NCBI GenBank assembly: GCA_033851545.1
Contig: JAWWOO010000074.1
Coordinates: forward strand, 62,001 to 126,000
From: JAWWOL01 sp033851545
GTDB taxonomy: Bacteria; Actinomycetota; Actinomycetes; JAWWOL01
DNA length: 64,000 nt
Direction: 5' to 3'
Shown here in pieces: positions 50,836-59,990 of this stretch; positions within the stretch are counted from its first letter, which is position 1, and each line of letters begins with the position of its first letter. The notes under the pieces were generated by a model that saw only the letters and a list, made by a program, of their open reading frames with translations, made no database searches and was not told where the DNA came from. Made by a program: the position numbers and the translations under genes.

Positions 50836-52310
50836 CCGTCGCGGACCAGGTCCCGTACGAGCGGCAGTGCGTCGTCGCGGAGGTCCTCGGCGGCGAGATC
50901 GTAGGCGGGCGCGAGGATCTCGAGCAGTCCGGCGAGGCGCTGCAGCCCGTTGCAGCCGGCCACGACGAGCGCGCCGAACTCGTCGATGCCGGCCCGGCGG
51001 CGCAGCCCGCCCTCCTGCACCAGGGTCTGCGTCTCGACCTCCCAGCCCTCACCCGGGACCGCCCGCTGCCCGAGCCGGACGTCGTCGGCGACGCGGAGCG
51101 CGGTGTGCAGCAGCTCATCGTCGGAGAGGTCGCGGAGGGCCGCGGCCCTGGTCAGCCAGGAGCCGATGGTCGGCCCGAGAGGCTGCTCGACCGGTTGCAG
51201 GTGGCTCTCGACCGAGACGACAGGACGGTCACTTCCGTTGCGGCGCAAGGAGATCAGCCCGAAACCGATCGCCTCGACATCGTGCGCGTCGAACCAGGCC
51301 AGCCAGTCGTCGTACAACGACGCGTAGAGGTCGCCGTCAGCGCTGTCGTCGCCGCTGTCCCTGAGCCAGAGGGCCGCGTACTCCGCAGGGTCCTGCAGCT
51401 CGCGCTGCACCACGAGGGCGTCACAGCCGGTGCCGGCGAGCCAGCCCTCGAGCCGCTCGGTCCAGTCCGTCTCCCGCACGTACAGCCAGTTGGCCAACAG
51501 CTGCGCGGTGCCGCCGTCGGTGAGGTGCCCCGGCGCGCTGTGCACGATCCGCCGGCAGACCTCGTCGCCTGGCAGGCCGCTGTCCCGGTAGAGGAAGCGG
51601 CCGGCCGGGGCGACGACGAACGGCGGGTTGGACACCACCAGGTCGAAGCGCCGGCCGTCGACAGGGGCGAACAGGTCGCCCTCGAGCAGCTCCCACCCTG
51701 GTACGGCGGACAATGCCGCGGTCATCCCGGCGAGGTGCAGTGCCCGCGGGTTGCGGTCGGTCGCCGTGACGGACGACGCGTGGTCGGACAGGTGCAGGGC
51801 CTGGACCCCCGAGCCGGTGCCGAGGTCCAGCGCCGTGCCGACCGGGTCCCGTACGGTGGCCTGGGCAAGGGTGACCGAGGCGCCGCCCACGCCCAGGACG
51901 TGGTCGCGCCGCAACCGGCTGCCCCGGGCAGCGACGTCGGACACCACGAACCAGCCGGCCCCGGGCTCCCCGTACGGCCGGACGTCCAGCCCCGCCCGCA
52001 TCGAGTCGGCGCCGGCGACCAGGAGTCCCATGGCGACGGCCTCGTCGAGGGTCAGCGGGTCGAGGGCTGCGGCGCACTGCTGGGCCGGGACTGCCTTGCC
52101 CAGCAGGAACAAACGGACCAACGTGGACATCGCAGACCCGTCACGCGTGGCTCTCAGCGCGGGGGCCGGATCGCCTGCCGCGAGGGCGTCGTGAGCTTGC
52201 GGAGAAAGCGCCCGGGGAACCCCGTCGACCGTGTACCCTGCGGCGAGCAGCGCTTGTCGCAACCGGCGGAGACCGTCGGGCTGGGCGGGCGCGGGGGACA
52301 GGCTCGACAT
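50814..52310 (-). CDS. Class I SAM-dependent methyltransferase (PrmC/HemK-like)
   Basis: A 498-residue two-part protein. The middle holds the SAM loop LDLGTGSGVQALHL, then ATDRNPRALHL and the catalytic NPPF motif (VVSNPPFVVAPAGRF) of N-methyltransferases that modify glutamine or bases. An N-terminal helical domain of about 140 residues (RRLRQALLAAGYTVDG) precedes it, and about 200 C-terminal residues of unknown fold follow (REPxE-like; ends VRDGYLFLPE). The target is unknown. ATG 52310 is divergent from the DUF3352 gene, 81 bases apart. Confidence 0.85.
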   Translation of the reverse strand: MSSLSPAPAQPDGLRRLRQALLAAGYTVDGVPRALSPQAHDALAAGDPAPALRATRDGSAMSTLVRLFLLGKAVPAQQCAAALDPLTLDEAVAMGLLVAGADSMRAGLDVRPYGEPGAGWFVVSDVAARGSRLRRDHVLGVGGASVTLAQATVRDPVGTALDLGTGSGVQALHLSDHASSVTATDRNPRALHLAGMTAALSAVPGWELLEGDLFAPVDGRRFDLVVSNPPFVVAPAGRFLYRDSGLPGDEVCRRIVHSAPGHLTDGGTAQLLANWLYVRETDWTERLEGWLAGTGCDALVVQRELQDPAEYAALWLRDSGDDSADGDLYASLYDDWLAWFDAHDVEAIGFGLISLRRNGSDRPVVSVESHLQPVEQPLGPTIGSWLTRAAALRDLSDDELLHTALRVADDVRLGQRAVPGEGWEVETQTLVQEGGLRRRAGIDEFGALVVAGCNGLQRLAGLLEILAPAYDLAAEDLRDDALPLVRDLVRDGYLFLPE

Positions 52311-52391
52311 GGCACCCACTGTTTCATGGGCGCCACGGGGGGCAACGCTTGCAGTCGCGGCACCAGGCCGGGACACGAGGGGAAGACCGTC

Positions 52392-54287
52392 ATGTCCGAG
52401 CACGGGTCCGCGGGGGACGCAGACGACAGAGGCGGCTTCGTCCCGCCCTCGACGCCGCACGATGCAGGGAGCGCCGACCACGCGTTCGACGTGACGCCGA
52501 CCGGTGACGACGTCATCGGCTCGTCCGAGCCGCAGAAGCCGCGGCGCGCTCCGGTGCTGCTGGCGATGGTTGCCGTGCTCGTGCTGGTCCTGGCCGGGGG
52601 CGCCGTAGCCTTCGTGAGGTCCGGCTCGACCGCAGCGGGTGCGCTGACGAAGCTGGTGCCCGGCGGGAGCTACGGCTACCTGCAGCTCGACCTCAAGCAG
52701 TCCTCCTCCGCCGGCCTCTACGAATACCTCTCGCACTTCCCCGGCTCGCCGGCCACCAAGCCGGACGCGCACAAGGGCACCTTCCGCGACACGCTGCTCG
52801 GCTCGGTGTTCACCAGCAGCAACAAGATCGACTACTCCCGCGACATCCAGCCGTGGCTCGGCTCCTCCGCCGGCATCGCCGTGTTCCGCGGGCCCAATGG
52901 TGACCCGGTGCCGCTGGTGGTCGTCGCCACGACCGACCCCGCCAAGGCCAAGGAAGGCCTCGCCCGGATCCGTACGACCGATTCCTCGTTCGCCTACGAC
53001 ATCGTCGACGGCGACGTCCTGCTGGCTCAGCACCAGGCGGACCTCGATGCCGCGCAGGCTCAGGCCAAGGCGGCCGCGTTGCCGTCCTCAGGCAGCTATG
53101 CGGCTGACATCGCCACGTTGCCCAGCGGCAGCCTGGTCACGATGTGGGCCGACCTCGACAAGATCGGTGCCGCGGCCAAGTCCGCGATGACCAAGGCTTG
53201 TGTGGCCGGATCCTCCCTCAGCGGGGCCTGCTCCACGTTCAACAACTTCAGCAGTCTCGGCGTGCTGGGCGGCCTCGGCGGCACCGTGACCGCCGGTGGC
53301 CGGCTGGCCCTCGGCATCTCCGTGGCGGACAAGGTCGCGACGCTGACCGTACGCGAGCTCGGGCACAAGGCGTCGGCCGGCAAGGCGACAGTCGGCGACG
53401 AGATCAAGGGCCTGCCGGCCGACACGACCGGCGCCATCGCCCTGGGCGACGTCTCGAGCGGCATCAACCAGGCGTTCAAGTCGCTCGGTACGGCCTTCGG
53501 CGCCGTGCTCGGCGGGGGGATGTACGCGACCTCCTCGGGCGGGATGGCCGTCTCCTCCGCCATGGCTCCGACACCTATGTCCAGCGGCGCGACCGACGGG
53601 TTGATCTACGGTTCTGCTGCGCCGATGGCCCCTGCCGCCGTGGCCTCCATGATGGCGGCGCTCCCGTCGCCGTTCCCGTCCGCCTACCCGGCTGCCGTCC
53701 CCTCGGGGGCGGCCGACGCCAGCACGATGCCAGATCTGTCGATGAAGGGCAGCACTTCGCCGATCGATCCGACCCAGCAGATCATCGACTCGCTCAAGCA
53801 GGCCACGGGCCTCACCTTCCCGGGTGACTTCACCGCGCTGCTGGGCGACCGGTCGGTGATCGCCGTGGGCGACGTGCCGCTGAACGCCTCCTCGCTCAAG
53901 GACCTGCAGGTCGGCATCCGCAGTCACCCCAAGGACCCGGCCAAGGCGCAGACCCTGGCCCAGACCCTGATCCAGCACGTCTCCTCCACCGGCATCCCGT
54001 TCACGCTCGCCACCAAGACGGCCGGCGACGACTTCGTCCTGGCCAGCAGCCAGGCCTACGCCGACGCGCTCGCCGGCAATGGCAAGCTCGGCGACAACGC
54101 CCAGTTCACCGCCGCGATGGGTGACCTGTCCGGCGCCCATTTCGCGGCCTACGTCGACCTGTCGAAGTTCACCGGCATCCTCAGCGCCACCCCGCAGAAG
54201 GCGTTCAGCGGGTTCAAGGCACTCGGCATCGTGGAGCGCACGGACGGTGCGGACGCGGTCATCCAGCTCAAGCTGCTCGCCGGCTGA
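52392..54287 (+). CDS. DUF3352 membrane-anchored protein
   Basis: A 631-residue protein: acidic cytosolic N-terminus of about 55 residues, one helix (PVLLAMVAVLVLVLAGGAVA), then a large outer domain starting GALTKLVPGGSYGYLQLDLK, with LGSSAGIAVFRG and KEGLARIRTTD, matching DUF3352 proteins of actinobacteria and cyanobacteria. The region around 395-450 is a Met/Ala/Ser/Pro-rich low-complexity insert (SSAMAPTPMSS and similar). GAGGGG before ATG 52392 supports the start. Function unknown; a surface role is likely. Confidence 0.82.
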   Translation: MSEHGSAGDADDRGGFVPPSTPHDAGSADHAFDVTPTGDDVIGSSEPQKPRRAPVLLAMVAVLVLVLAGGAVAFVRSGSTAAGALTKLVPGGSYGYLQLDLKQSSSAGLYEYLSHFPGSPATKPDAHKGTFRDTLLGSVFTSSNKIDYSRDIQPWLGSSAGIAVFRGPNGDPVPLVVVATTDPAKAKEGLARIRTTDSSFAYDIVDGDVLLAQHQADLDAAQAQAKAAALPSSGSYAADIATLPSGSLVTMWADLDKIGAAAKSAMTKACVAGSSLSGACSTFNNFSSLGVLGGLGGTVTAGGRLALGISVADKVATLTVRELGHKASAGKATVGDEIKGLPADTTGAIALGDVSSGINQAFKSLGTAFGAVLGGGMYATSSGGMAVSSAMAPTPMSSGATDGLIYGSAAPMAPAAVASMMAALPSPFPSAYPAAVPSGAADASTMPDLSMKGSTSPIDPTQQIIDSLKQATGLTFPGDFTALLGDRSVIAVGDVPLNASSLKDLQVGIRSHPKDPAKAQTLAQTLIQHVSSTGIPFTLATKTAGDDFVLASSQAYADALAGNGKLGDNAQFTAAMGDLSGAHFAAYVDLSKFTGILSATPQKAFSGFKALGIVERTDGADAVIQLKLLAG

Positions 54288-54354
54288 CCGGTCGGCGGCG
54301 CGAGACCTCGTGGTCGACCGCGATCCTGCCGGATGCACATGGCATGCTCGGCCG

Positions 54355-56460
54355 ATGAGCCAGACACCTGACGAGCAGCCGCTGTCGTTCCCCAGGCACT
54401 CCGCGCGCACCCAGCGGTTCACCCTCGGCCAGCCGCGCAGTGTGGCTGTCGCCGAGGACGGGTCGCGGGTCGTGTTCCTGCGCTCCGGCAGCGGAACCGA
54501 CCCGGCCAACGCGCTCTGGGTCTATGACGTGCTGGCCGGCGAGGAGCGACTGGTTGCCGACGCCACAGCGCTGCTCGGGGCCGGCGAGGACGAGCTGCCG
54601 CCCGAGGAGCGCGCACGTCGCGAGCGGCTGCGCGAGGGGGCGGGCGGCATCGTCGCGTACGCGATCGACCCCTCGGCGAGCGTCGCCTCGTTCGCCCTGT
54701 CCGGCCGGCTGTTCCTCGCCGACCTGACCTCGGGAGAGGTCACCGAGCTGCCCACCGCCGGCCCGGTCGTCGACCCGAGGGTCGACCCGACCGGCACCCG
54801 CGTCGCGTACGTCACGGGCGGCGCCCTGCACGTCGTCGAGCGCTCCGGCGGCACGTCGGTCGAGCTGGCCGGAGAGGCCGACGAGCAGGTCGGCTGGGGC
54901 CTGGCCGAGTTCATCGCCGCCGAGGAGATGGACCGGATGCGGGGCTACTGGTGGGCCCCGGACGGCCAGCAGGTCCTTGCGGCCAGGGTCGACGAGTCGC
55001 CGGTCCAGCGCTGGCACATCGCCGACCCCGCCAACCCTGACCGCCCGGCCCAGGACGTCGGCTACCCGGCCGCCGGCACGGCCAACGCCGTGGTGACCGC
55101 TGCCATCGTCGACCTCGACGGCGGCAAGGTCGAGATCGCTTGGGACGTAAGCGATCTGCCCTATCTGGTGAGCGCTGGCTGGCCCCGGGAGCGTCCGCCG
55201 TTCGTCGTCGTCCAGAGCCGGGACCAGCGGCGCCTCATCGTCCTCGAGGTCGAGCCCCAGACCGGCGCCACCACCGTCGCACGGGAGGACGCCGACCCGA
55301 CCTGGGTGGACATCAACCCCGGCGTACCTGCCTGGCTCGGCGACGGCCGGCTGGTCTGGCTGGCCGACGCCGCCGAGACCCGGAGGCTGTTCGTCGGCGA
55401 CGAGCCGGTGACCCCCGACGGTTTGCAGGTCTCGGCCGTGCTGGGCACCGGGACCGACTGGGTCCTGCTCGAGGCATCCACGGAGCCGGTCGAGAGCCAT
55501 GTCTGGCGCTGGTCACCGCACGGGCTGGAGCAGGTCACGACGGTCCCCGGGATCCACCGCGCCGTCGCCGGGGGAGACGTGGTGGCGCTCGCCTCTGCGA
55601 CGCTCGACCGGGTCGGCACCCGCTGGTCGATCTCCGTCGCGGGTGCGGAGGTCGCCGAGCTGGTCTCGTACGCCGAGCAGCCCCGCATCCAGCCGGCGCC
55701 GACGTTGCTCAGGACGGGCGACCGGGAGCTCCGTACCGCGTTGCTCCTCCCGTCCGACGGCGTGCGGCCGAGCGGCCCGCTGCCCGTGGTGATGGATCCG
55801 TACGGAGGGCCGCACGCCCAGCGGGTGCTCTCCGCACGCAGTGCTTATCTGTCCTCGCAGTGGCTGGCCGACCAGGGGTTCGCGGTGGTCATCGCCGACG
55901 GCCGGGGTACGCCCGGGCGCGGGCCGGCGTGGGACCGGACGGTGGCCTTCGACCTCGCCAACCCGGTGCTCGAGGACCAGGTCGACGCCCTGCACGGGGT
56001 CGCGAAGCAGCACCCCGGCGAGCTCGACCTCGACCGGGTCGGGATCCGCGGCTGGTCCTTCGGCGGCTACCTCGCGGCGCTCGCCGTGATCAGACGACCG
56101 GACGTCTTCCACGCCGCCGTCGCCGGGGCCCCCGTCACCGACTGGCGGCTCTACGACACGCACTACACCGAGCGCTACCTCGGCCACCCCGACGAGCGGC
56201 CCGACGCGTACGCCGGGTCCTCCCTGCTCGAGGACGCGCACAAGCTCGAGCGCCCGCTGATGCTGGTCCACGGCCTGGCCGACGACAACGTGGTCTTCGC
56301 CCACACCCTGCGGCTGTCGTCGGCGTTGCTCGCCGCCGGCCGGGCGCACACGGTGCTGCCGTTGTCGGGCGTCACGCACATGACACCGCAGGAGGTCGTC
56401 GCCGAGAATCTGCTGCTCCTGCAGGTCGCCTTCCTCAAGGAATCCCTCGGCGGCTTCTGA
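54355..56460 (+). CDS. S9 prolyl oligopeptidase-family peptidase (DPP IV-like)
   Basis: A 701-residue serine peptidase. The N-terminal 440 residues are a DPP IV-type beta propeller, including the paired-Glu motif in GLAEFIAAEEMDRMRGYWWA that anchors the substrate amino end, which favours dipeptidyl-peptidase activity. The C-terminal alpha/beta hydrolase has GIRGWSFGGYLAALA (Ser), MLVHGLADDNVVF (Asp) and LSGVTHM (His). No signal peptide, so probably cytosolic. It follows the DUF3352 gene by 67 bases and converges on the acyltransferase; the 68-base gap contains two imperfect GTACTGC hairpins. Confidence 0.92.
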   Translation: MSQTPDEQPLSFPRHSARTQRFTLGQPRSVAVAEDGSRVVFLRSGSGTDPANALWVYDVLAGEERLVADATALLGAGEDELPPEERARRERLREGAGGIVAYAIDPSASVASFALSGRLFLADLTSGEVTELPTAGPVVDPRVDPTGTRVAYVTGGALHVVERSGGTSVELAGEADEQVGWGLAEFIAAEEMDRMRGYWWAPDGQQVLAARVDESPVQRWHIADPANPDRPAQDVGYPAAGTANAVVTAAIVDLDGGKVEIAWDVSDLPYLVSAGWPRERPPFVVVQSRDQRRLIVLEVEPQTGATTVAREDADPTWVDINPGVPAWLGDGRLVWLADAAETRRLFVGDEPVTPDGLQVSAVLGTGTDWVLLEASTEPVESHVWRWSPHGLEQVTTVPGIHRAVAGGDVVALASATLDRVGTRWSISVAGAEVAELVSYAEQPRIQPAPTLLRTGDRELRTALLLPSDGVRPSGPLPVVMDPYGGPHAQRVLSARSAYLSSQWLADQGFAVVIADGRGTPGRGPAWDRTVAFDLANPVLEDQVDALHGVAKQHPGELDLDRVGIRGWSFGGYLAALAVIRRPDVFHAAVAGAPVTDWRLYDTHYTERYLGHPDERPDAYAGSSLLEDAHKLERPLMLVHGLADDNVVFAHTLRLSSALLAAGRAHTVLPLSGVTHMTPQEVVAENLLLLQVAFLKESLGGF

Positions 56461-56528
56461 GCCGCTGCAGTACTGCACAGCGGGCGCCCCGCCGCCCCGC
56501 CTGCGGTACTGCGACGCGGGTTGAGCCT

Positions 56529-57275
56529 TCAGCCGGCGCTGCCGGACACCCGTTCGGCCTTGTCCATCGCGGCCGCCTCGTCGGGGCTCGGGGCGCTGCC
56601 GCCGAGGTGGGCAGGCAGCCACCAGTCGTCGCCGTCGACCGGCTTCATCGGGTTGCGCTCCTGCGCGGCGGCGAGCAGCTCCTTGATCGCGTCGGACAGC
56701 CGGGCCGTCAGCGCACCCAGGCTCTCGCCGGGCAGCGGAGTCAACGGCTCACCGACCACCACCGTCACCCGTACGTGCCGGCGCAGCTTGGGCTTGCGGT
56801 GCTTGGTCCAGATCCGCTGGCCGCCCCACACCGCCACGGGGATCAGCGGAACGCCGGCGTCGATGGCCATCCGCGCGGCGCCGTTCTTCAGCTGCTTAAC
56901 CGTGAACGAGAGGCTGATGGTCGCCTCGGGGAACACCCCGACCACCTCGCCGGCCTTGAGGGCCCGCAGCGCAGCGTTGAACGACGCTGCGCCGGCCGAG
57001 CGGTCAACGGAGATGTGCCTCATCCCGCGCATCAGGGGACCCGCCACCCAATGCCGGAAGATCTCCTGCTTGGCCATGAACCGGACGAGCCGCTTCGACG
57101 GGAGCCCGCTCGCGCCGACGATGATGAAGTCCAGGTAGCTGATGTGGTTGCTGGCGACGATCGCCCCGCCGGTACGCGGGATGTGCTGCGCGCCCTCGAT
57201 CGACAGCTTCAGGTCCAGTGCGCGGAAGACGGTCAACGCCGTGGCGATCACGGGTCGGTACACCAGCTCGGCCAT
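56529..57275 (-). CDS. 1-acyl-glycerol-3-phosphate acyltransferase (PlsC-like)
   Basis: A 248-residue membrane-associated acyltransferase. The catalytic NHISYLD (NHX4D), the acyl-phosphate site FPEATIS and the IPVAVWGGQRIW block are in the normal order. These enzymes acylate lysophosphatidate in phospholipid synthesis; several paralogs are usual in actinomycetes. The C-terminal 35 residues are a Pro/Ala-rich tail. It is divergent from clpS with a 59-base gap. Confidence 0.92.
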   Translation of the reverse strand: MAELVYRPVIATALTVFRALDLKLSIEGAQHIPRTGGAIVASNHISYLDFIIVGASGLPSKRLVRFMAKQEIFRHWVAGPLMRGMRHISVDRSAGAASFNAALRALKAGEVVGVFPEATISLSFTVKQLKNGAARMAIDAGVPLIPVAVWGGQRIWTKHRKPKLRRHVRVTVVVGEPLTPLPGESLGALTARLSDAIKELLAAAQERNPMKPVDGDDWWLPAHLGGSAPSPDEAAAMDKAERVSGSAG

Positions 57276-57334
57276 GGCGATCAGGCTAGCGGAGCGGGAG
57301 GCTCGGCGGCCTTAGGCTGTGCGACGATGGCCGC

Positions 57335-57619
57335 GTGACAAGCCCGACGACCGAGAGCACCACGCGGCCGGATGAGCAGCTCGACGCTGACCGGCCGTGG
57401 GTGACGATCGTCTGGAACGATCCGGTCAACCTGATGACCTACGTCACGTACACCTTGCAGAAGCTCTTCGGCTACAGCCTCGAGAAGGCGACCACGCTCA
57501 TGCTCCAGGTGCACCACGAGGGCAAGGCGGTCGTGTCCAGCGGCACCCGCGAGGAGATGGAGCGCGACTGTACGCGCCTGCACGCCGCGGGCCTGTGGGC
57601 CACGCTCGCGAAGGACTGA
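57335..57619 (+). CDS. clpS: ATP-dependent Clp protease adaptor
   Basis: A 94-residue adaptor that hands N-end-rule substrates to ClpA/ClpC. Core residues are seen in VTIVWNDPVNLMTYVTYTLQ, LFGYSLEKATTLMLQVHHEG and KAVVSSGTREEMERDCTRLH, with the Asn-Asp and His that hold the substrate N-terminus. The GTG start at 57335 gives an acidic N-terminal tail. DUF2017 follows after one base, as in most actinobacteria. Confidence 0.95.
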   Translation: MTSPTTESTTRPDEQLDADRPWVTIVWNDPVNLMTYVTYTLQKLFGYSLEKATTLMLQVHHEGKAVVSSGTREEMERDCTRLHAAGLWATLAKD

Positions 57620-57620
57620 C

Positions 57621-58250
57621 GTGGCTTCGAGACGGCGGCGGGAGGGCTTCGCCCGGACGGTGAAGGGGCTGGAGTGCTGGCTCGACCCGGACCTCGCCGC
57701 CGCCATCCGGCGCAGCGCGCGTGAGGTGCAGGAGCTGATCTCCAGCGAGCCGGCGGTCGAGGGCCTGGCCGGGCTGGATCCCGAGGAGTCGTCCGAGGCG
57801 GGGACGTTCAGCGAGCTGCAGTCGATGCTCGCGTCAGGGACGCTCGCAGGACTGGCCGGACTCGGGGGCGAGGTGCCGCCGCTGTCAGAGGACCCGGCGC
57901 TGGCCCGGCTGTTCCCGATCGCGTACGAGGACCCCGAGCAGGCCGAGGAGTACCGCCGGTTCACCTACACCGAGCTGCACGCGGCCAAGGTCGCCGGCCT
58001 CGAGCAGCTCAGCGCCCAGCTGGCCGAGATGGCCCCGGACATCGTGCTGGACGAGGCGTCGGCCGCCGTCTGGCTGGGCGCCCTCAACGACCTGCGGCTG
58101 GTGATCGGCTCGCGGATCGGCATCACCGAGGACAACGCGGAGGACTTCGAGTCGCTGCCGCCGGCCGACATGCGGGCCCTGGCGTACGCGCTGTACGTGA
58201 TCCTCACCTCGTTGCAGGACTCGCTCGTCGAGGCCCTCGCGGGCTGGTGA
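57621..58250 (+). CDS. DUF2017 protein
   Basis: A 209-residue mostly helical protein always found next to clpS in actinobacteria. FARTVKGLECWLDPDLAAAI, PEQAEEYRRFTYTELHAAKV, WLGALNDLRLVIGSRIGI and the final ALYVILTSLQDSLVEAL match DUF2017. GTG 57621 starts one base after the clpS stop, and mec follows after 15 bases. A role with ClpS or in cysteine assembly is suggested only by neighbours. Confidence 0.92.
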   Translation: MASRRRREGFARTVKGLECWLDPDLAAAIRRSAREVQELISSEPAVEGLAGLDPEESSEAGTFSELQSMLASGTLAGLAGLGGEVPPLSEDPALARLFPIAYEDPEQAEEYRRFTYTELHAAKVAGLEQLSAQLAEMAPDIVLDEASAAVWLGALNDLRLVIGSRIGITEDNAEDFESLPPADMRALAYALYVILTSLQDSLVEALAGW

Positions 58251-58265
58251 TCTACGCTTGGCCGT

Positions 58266-58685
58266 GTGCTGACCATCGACCGGGCGACCTACGACGCGAT
58301 CATCGCGCACGCCCGCCGCGACCACCCCGACGAGGCCTGCGGAGTGGTGGCCGGCCCGCTCGGCTCGGACCGGCCGGCACGGTTCATCCCGATGCTCAAC
58401 GCCGCCCGGTCACCCACGTTCTACGAGTTCGACTCCGGCGACCTGCTCCGGCTCTACCGCGACATGGACGACCGGGACGAGGAGCCGGTGGTCGTCTACC
58501 ACTCGCACACGGCGACCGAGGCGCGCCCCTCGCGTACCGACATCTCCTACGCCTCCGAGCCGAATGCCCACTACGTGCTCGTCTCGACCCGTGACCCCGA
58601 GGTCGTGGAGTTCCGCTCGTTCCGCATCGTGGACGCTACGGTGACCGAGGAGGACGTTCAGGTGGTCGACTCGTACCCGGAATGA
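58266..58685 (+). CDS. mec: JAMM metallopeptidase of the CysO system
   Basis: A 139-residue zinc peptidase that removes the newly formed cysteine from the C-terminus of CysO. The JAMM motif is complete: HPDEACGVVAG with Glu, then VYHSHTATEARPSRTD, giving HxH-x7-S-x2-D. GTG 58266 is the start. It lies directly before cysO and cysM, which fixes the role within the M67 family. Confidence 0.93.
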   Translation: MLTIDRATYDAIIAHARRDHPDEACGVVAGPLGSDRPARFIPMLNAARSPTFYEFDSGDLLRLYRDMDDRDEEPVVVYHSHTATEARPSRTDISYASEPNAHYVLVSTRDPEVVEFRSFRIVDATVTEEDVQVVDSYPE

Positions 58686-58748
58686 AGCCCTGGCCTGCCC
58701 CGTTGCACAACCCTGCCCCCGCCGAACGCTTTGAGGAGACCGAGCACC

Positions 58749-59024
58749 ATGGCCGTTGAGGTCCGGATCCCGACCATCCTGCGCAACCTGACCGGCAACC
58801 AGAAGCAGGTCCAGGGCGAGGGCGACACCCTCGAGGCGCTGTTCGCCGACCTCGAGACGAAGTTCGCCGGGCTGCGCGGGCGGCTGGTGGACGACGAGGG
58901 CGCGCTGCGCCGGTTCGTCAACGTCTACCTCAACGACGAGGACGTACGGTTCCTCGGCGGCCTCGAGACCAAGCTCGGCGAGGGGGACACCGTCACGATC
59001 CTCCCCGCTGTCGCTGGAGGCTGA
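58749..59024 (+). CDS. cysO: Sulfur-carrier protein (MoaD/ThiS family)
   Basis: A 91-residue ubiquitin-like carrier whose C-terminal Gly-Gly (PAVAGG) is thiocarboxylated and donates sulfur to CysM for cysteine synthesis. The fold signature VRIPTILRNLTGNQKQV and VNVYLNDEDVRFL is typical. GAGGAG-like sequence precedes ATG 58749, and the gene is followed within three bases by cysM. Confidence 0.95.
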   Translation: MAVEVRIPTILRNLTGNQKQVQGEGDTLEALFADLETKFAGLRGRLVDDEGALRRFVNVYLNDEDVRFLGGLETKLGEGDTVTILPAVAGG

Positions 59025-59027
59025 CGG

Positions 59028-59975
59028 GTGCGCTTCGACTCGCTGCTGGACTCCCTCGGGGGCACCCCGCTGGTCGGGCTGCCGCGGCTCTCGCCGTCCG
59101 CGGACGTCCGGCTGTGGGCGAAGATGGAGGACCACAACCCGACCGGGTCGGTCAAGGACCGCGCTGCCTTCTACATGATCTCGGCGGCCGAGAAGGAAGG
59201 CCGGCTCAAGCCGGGTTCCACCATCCTGGAGCCGACGTCGGGCAACACCGGCATCTCGCTGGCGATGGTGGCCAAGCTCCGCGGCTACCGGCTGATCTGC
59301 GTGATGCCGGAGAACACCTCGATCGAGCGCCGCCAGCTGCTCGAGATGTACGGCGCCGAGATCATCTCCTCACCGGCCGCCGGCGGCTCCAACATGGCGG
59401 TCGCCCGGGCCAAGGCGCTGGCGCTCGAGCACCCCGACTGGGTGATGCTCTACCAGTACGGCAACCCGGCCAACGCGCAGGCGCACTACGAGACGACCGG
59501 GCCGGAGATCCTCGCCGACCTGCCGACGATCACGCACTTCGTCGCCGGCCTCGGCACCACGGGGACCCTGATGGGCGTCGGCCGGTTCCTCAAGGAGAAC
59601 GTGCCCGGCGTCACCATCGTCGCGGCCGAGCCCCGCTACGGCGAGATGGTGTACGGGCTGCGCAACATCGACGAGGGTTTCGTGCCGGAGCTCTACGACG
59701 CATCGATGCTCGACTCGCGGTTCTCGGTCGACGCCCGAGAGGCCCTCCGGCGTACCCGCCAGCTGGTCGAGGAGGAAGGCATCTTCGCCGGCATCTCCAC
59801 CGGCGCCATCCTGCACGCCGCGATGGCCCAGGCCGGCCGGGCGTCGGCCGCCGGCGAACGGGCCGACATCGTGCTCGTCGTGTGCGACGGCGGCTGGAAA
59901 TACCTCTCGACCGGCGCCTACGCCGGCACCTTGGAGCAGGCGGAGGCCGCGCTCGATGGCCAGCTCTGGGCCTGA
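59028..59975 (+). CDS. cysM: CysO-dependent cysteine synthase
   Basis: A 315-residue PLP enzyme that joins O-phosphoserine (or an activated serine) with CysO thiocarboxylate. The PLP Lys is Lys43 in NPTGSVKDRAAFYM; the substrate loop PTSGNTGISLAMVAK and the phosphate loop GLGTTGTLMG are intact. GTG 59028 starts three bases after cysO. Together with mec and cysO this forms the oxidative-stress-resistant cysteine route known from mycobacteria. Confidence 0.95.
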   Translation: MRFDSLLDSLGGTPLVGLPRLSPSADVRLWAKMEDHNPTGSVKDRAAFYMISAAEKEGRLKPGSTILEPTSGNTGISLAMVAKLRGYRLICVMPENTSIERRQLLEMYGAEIISSPAAGGSNMAVARAKALALEHPDWVMLYQYGNPANAQAHYETTGPEILADLPTITHFVAGLGTTGTLMGVGRFLKENVPGVTIVAAEPRYGEMVYGLRNIDEGFVPELYDASMLDSRFSVDAREALRRTRQLVEEEGIFAGISTGAILHAAMAQAGRASAAGERADIVLVVCDGGWKYLSTGAYAGTLEQAEAALDGQLWA

Positions 59976-59990
59976 CCGCCTGCCACCGCC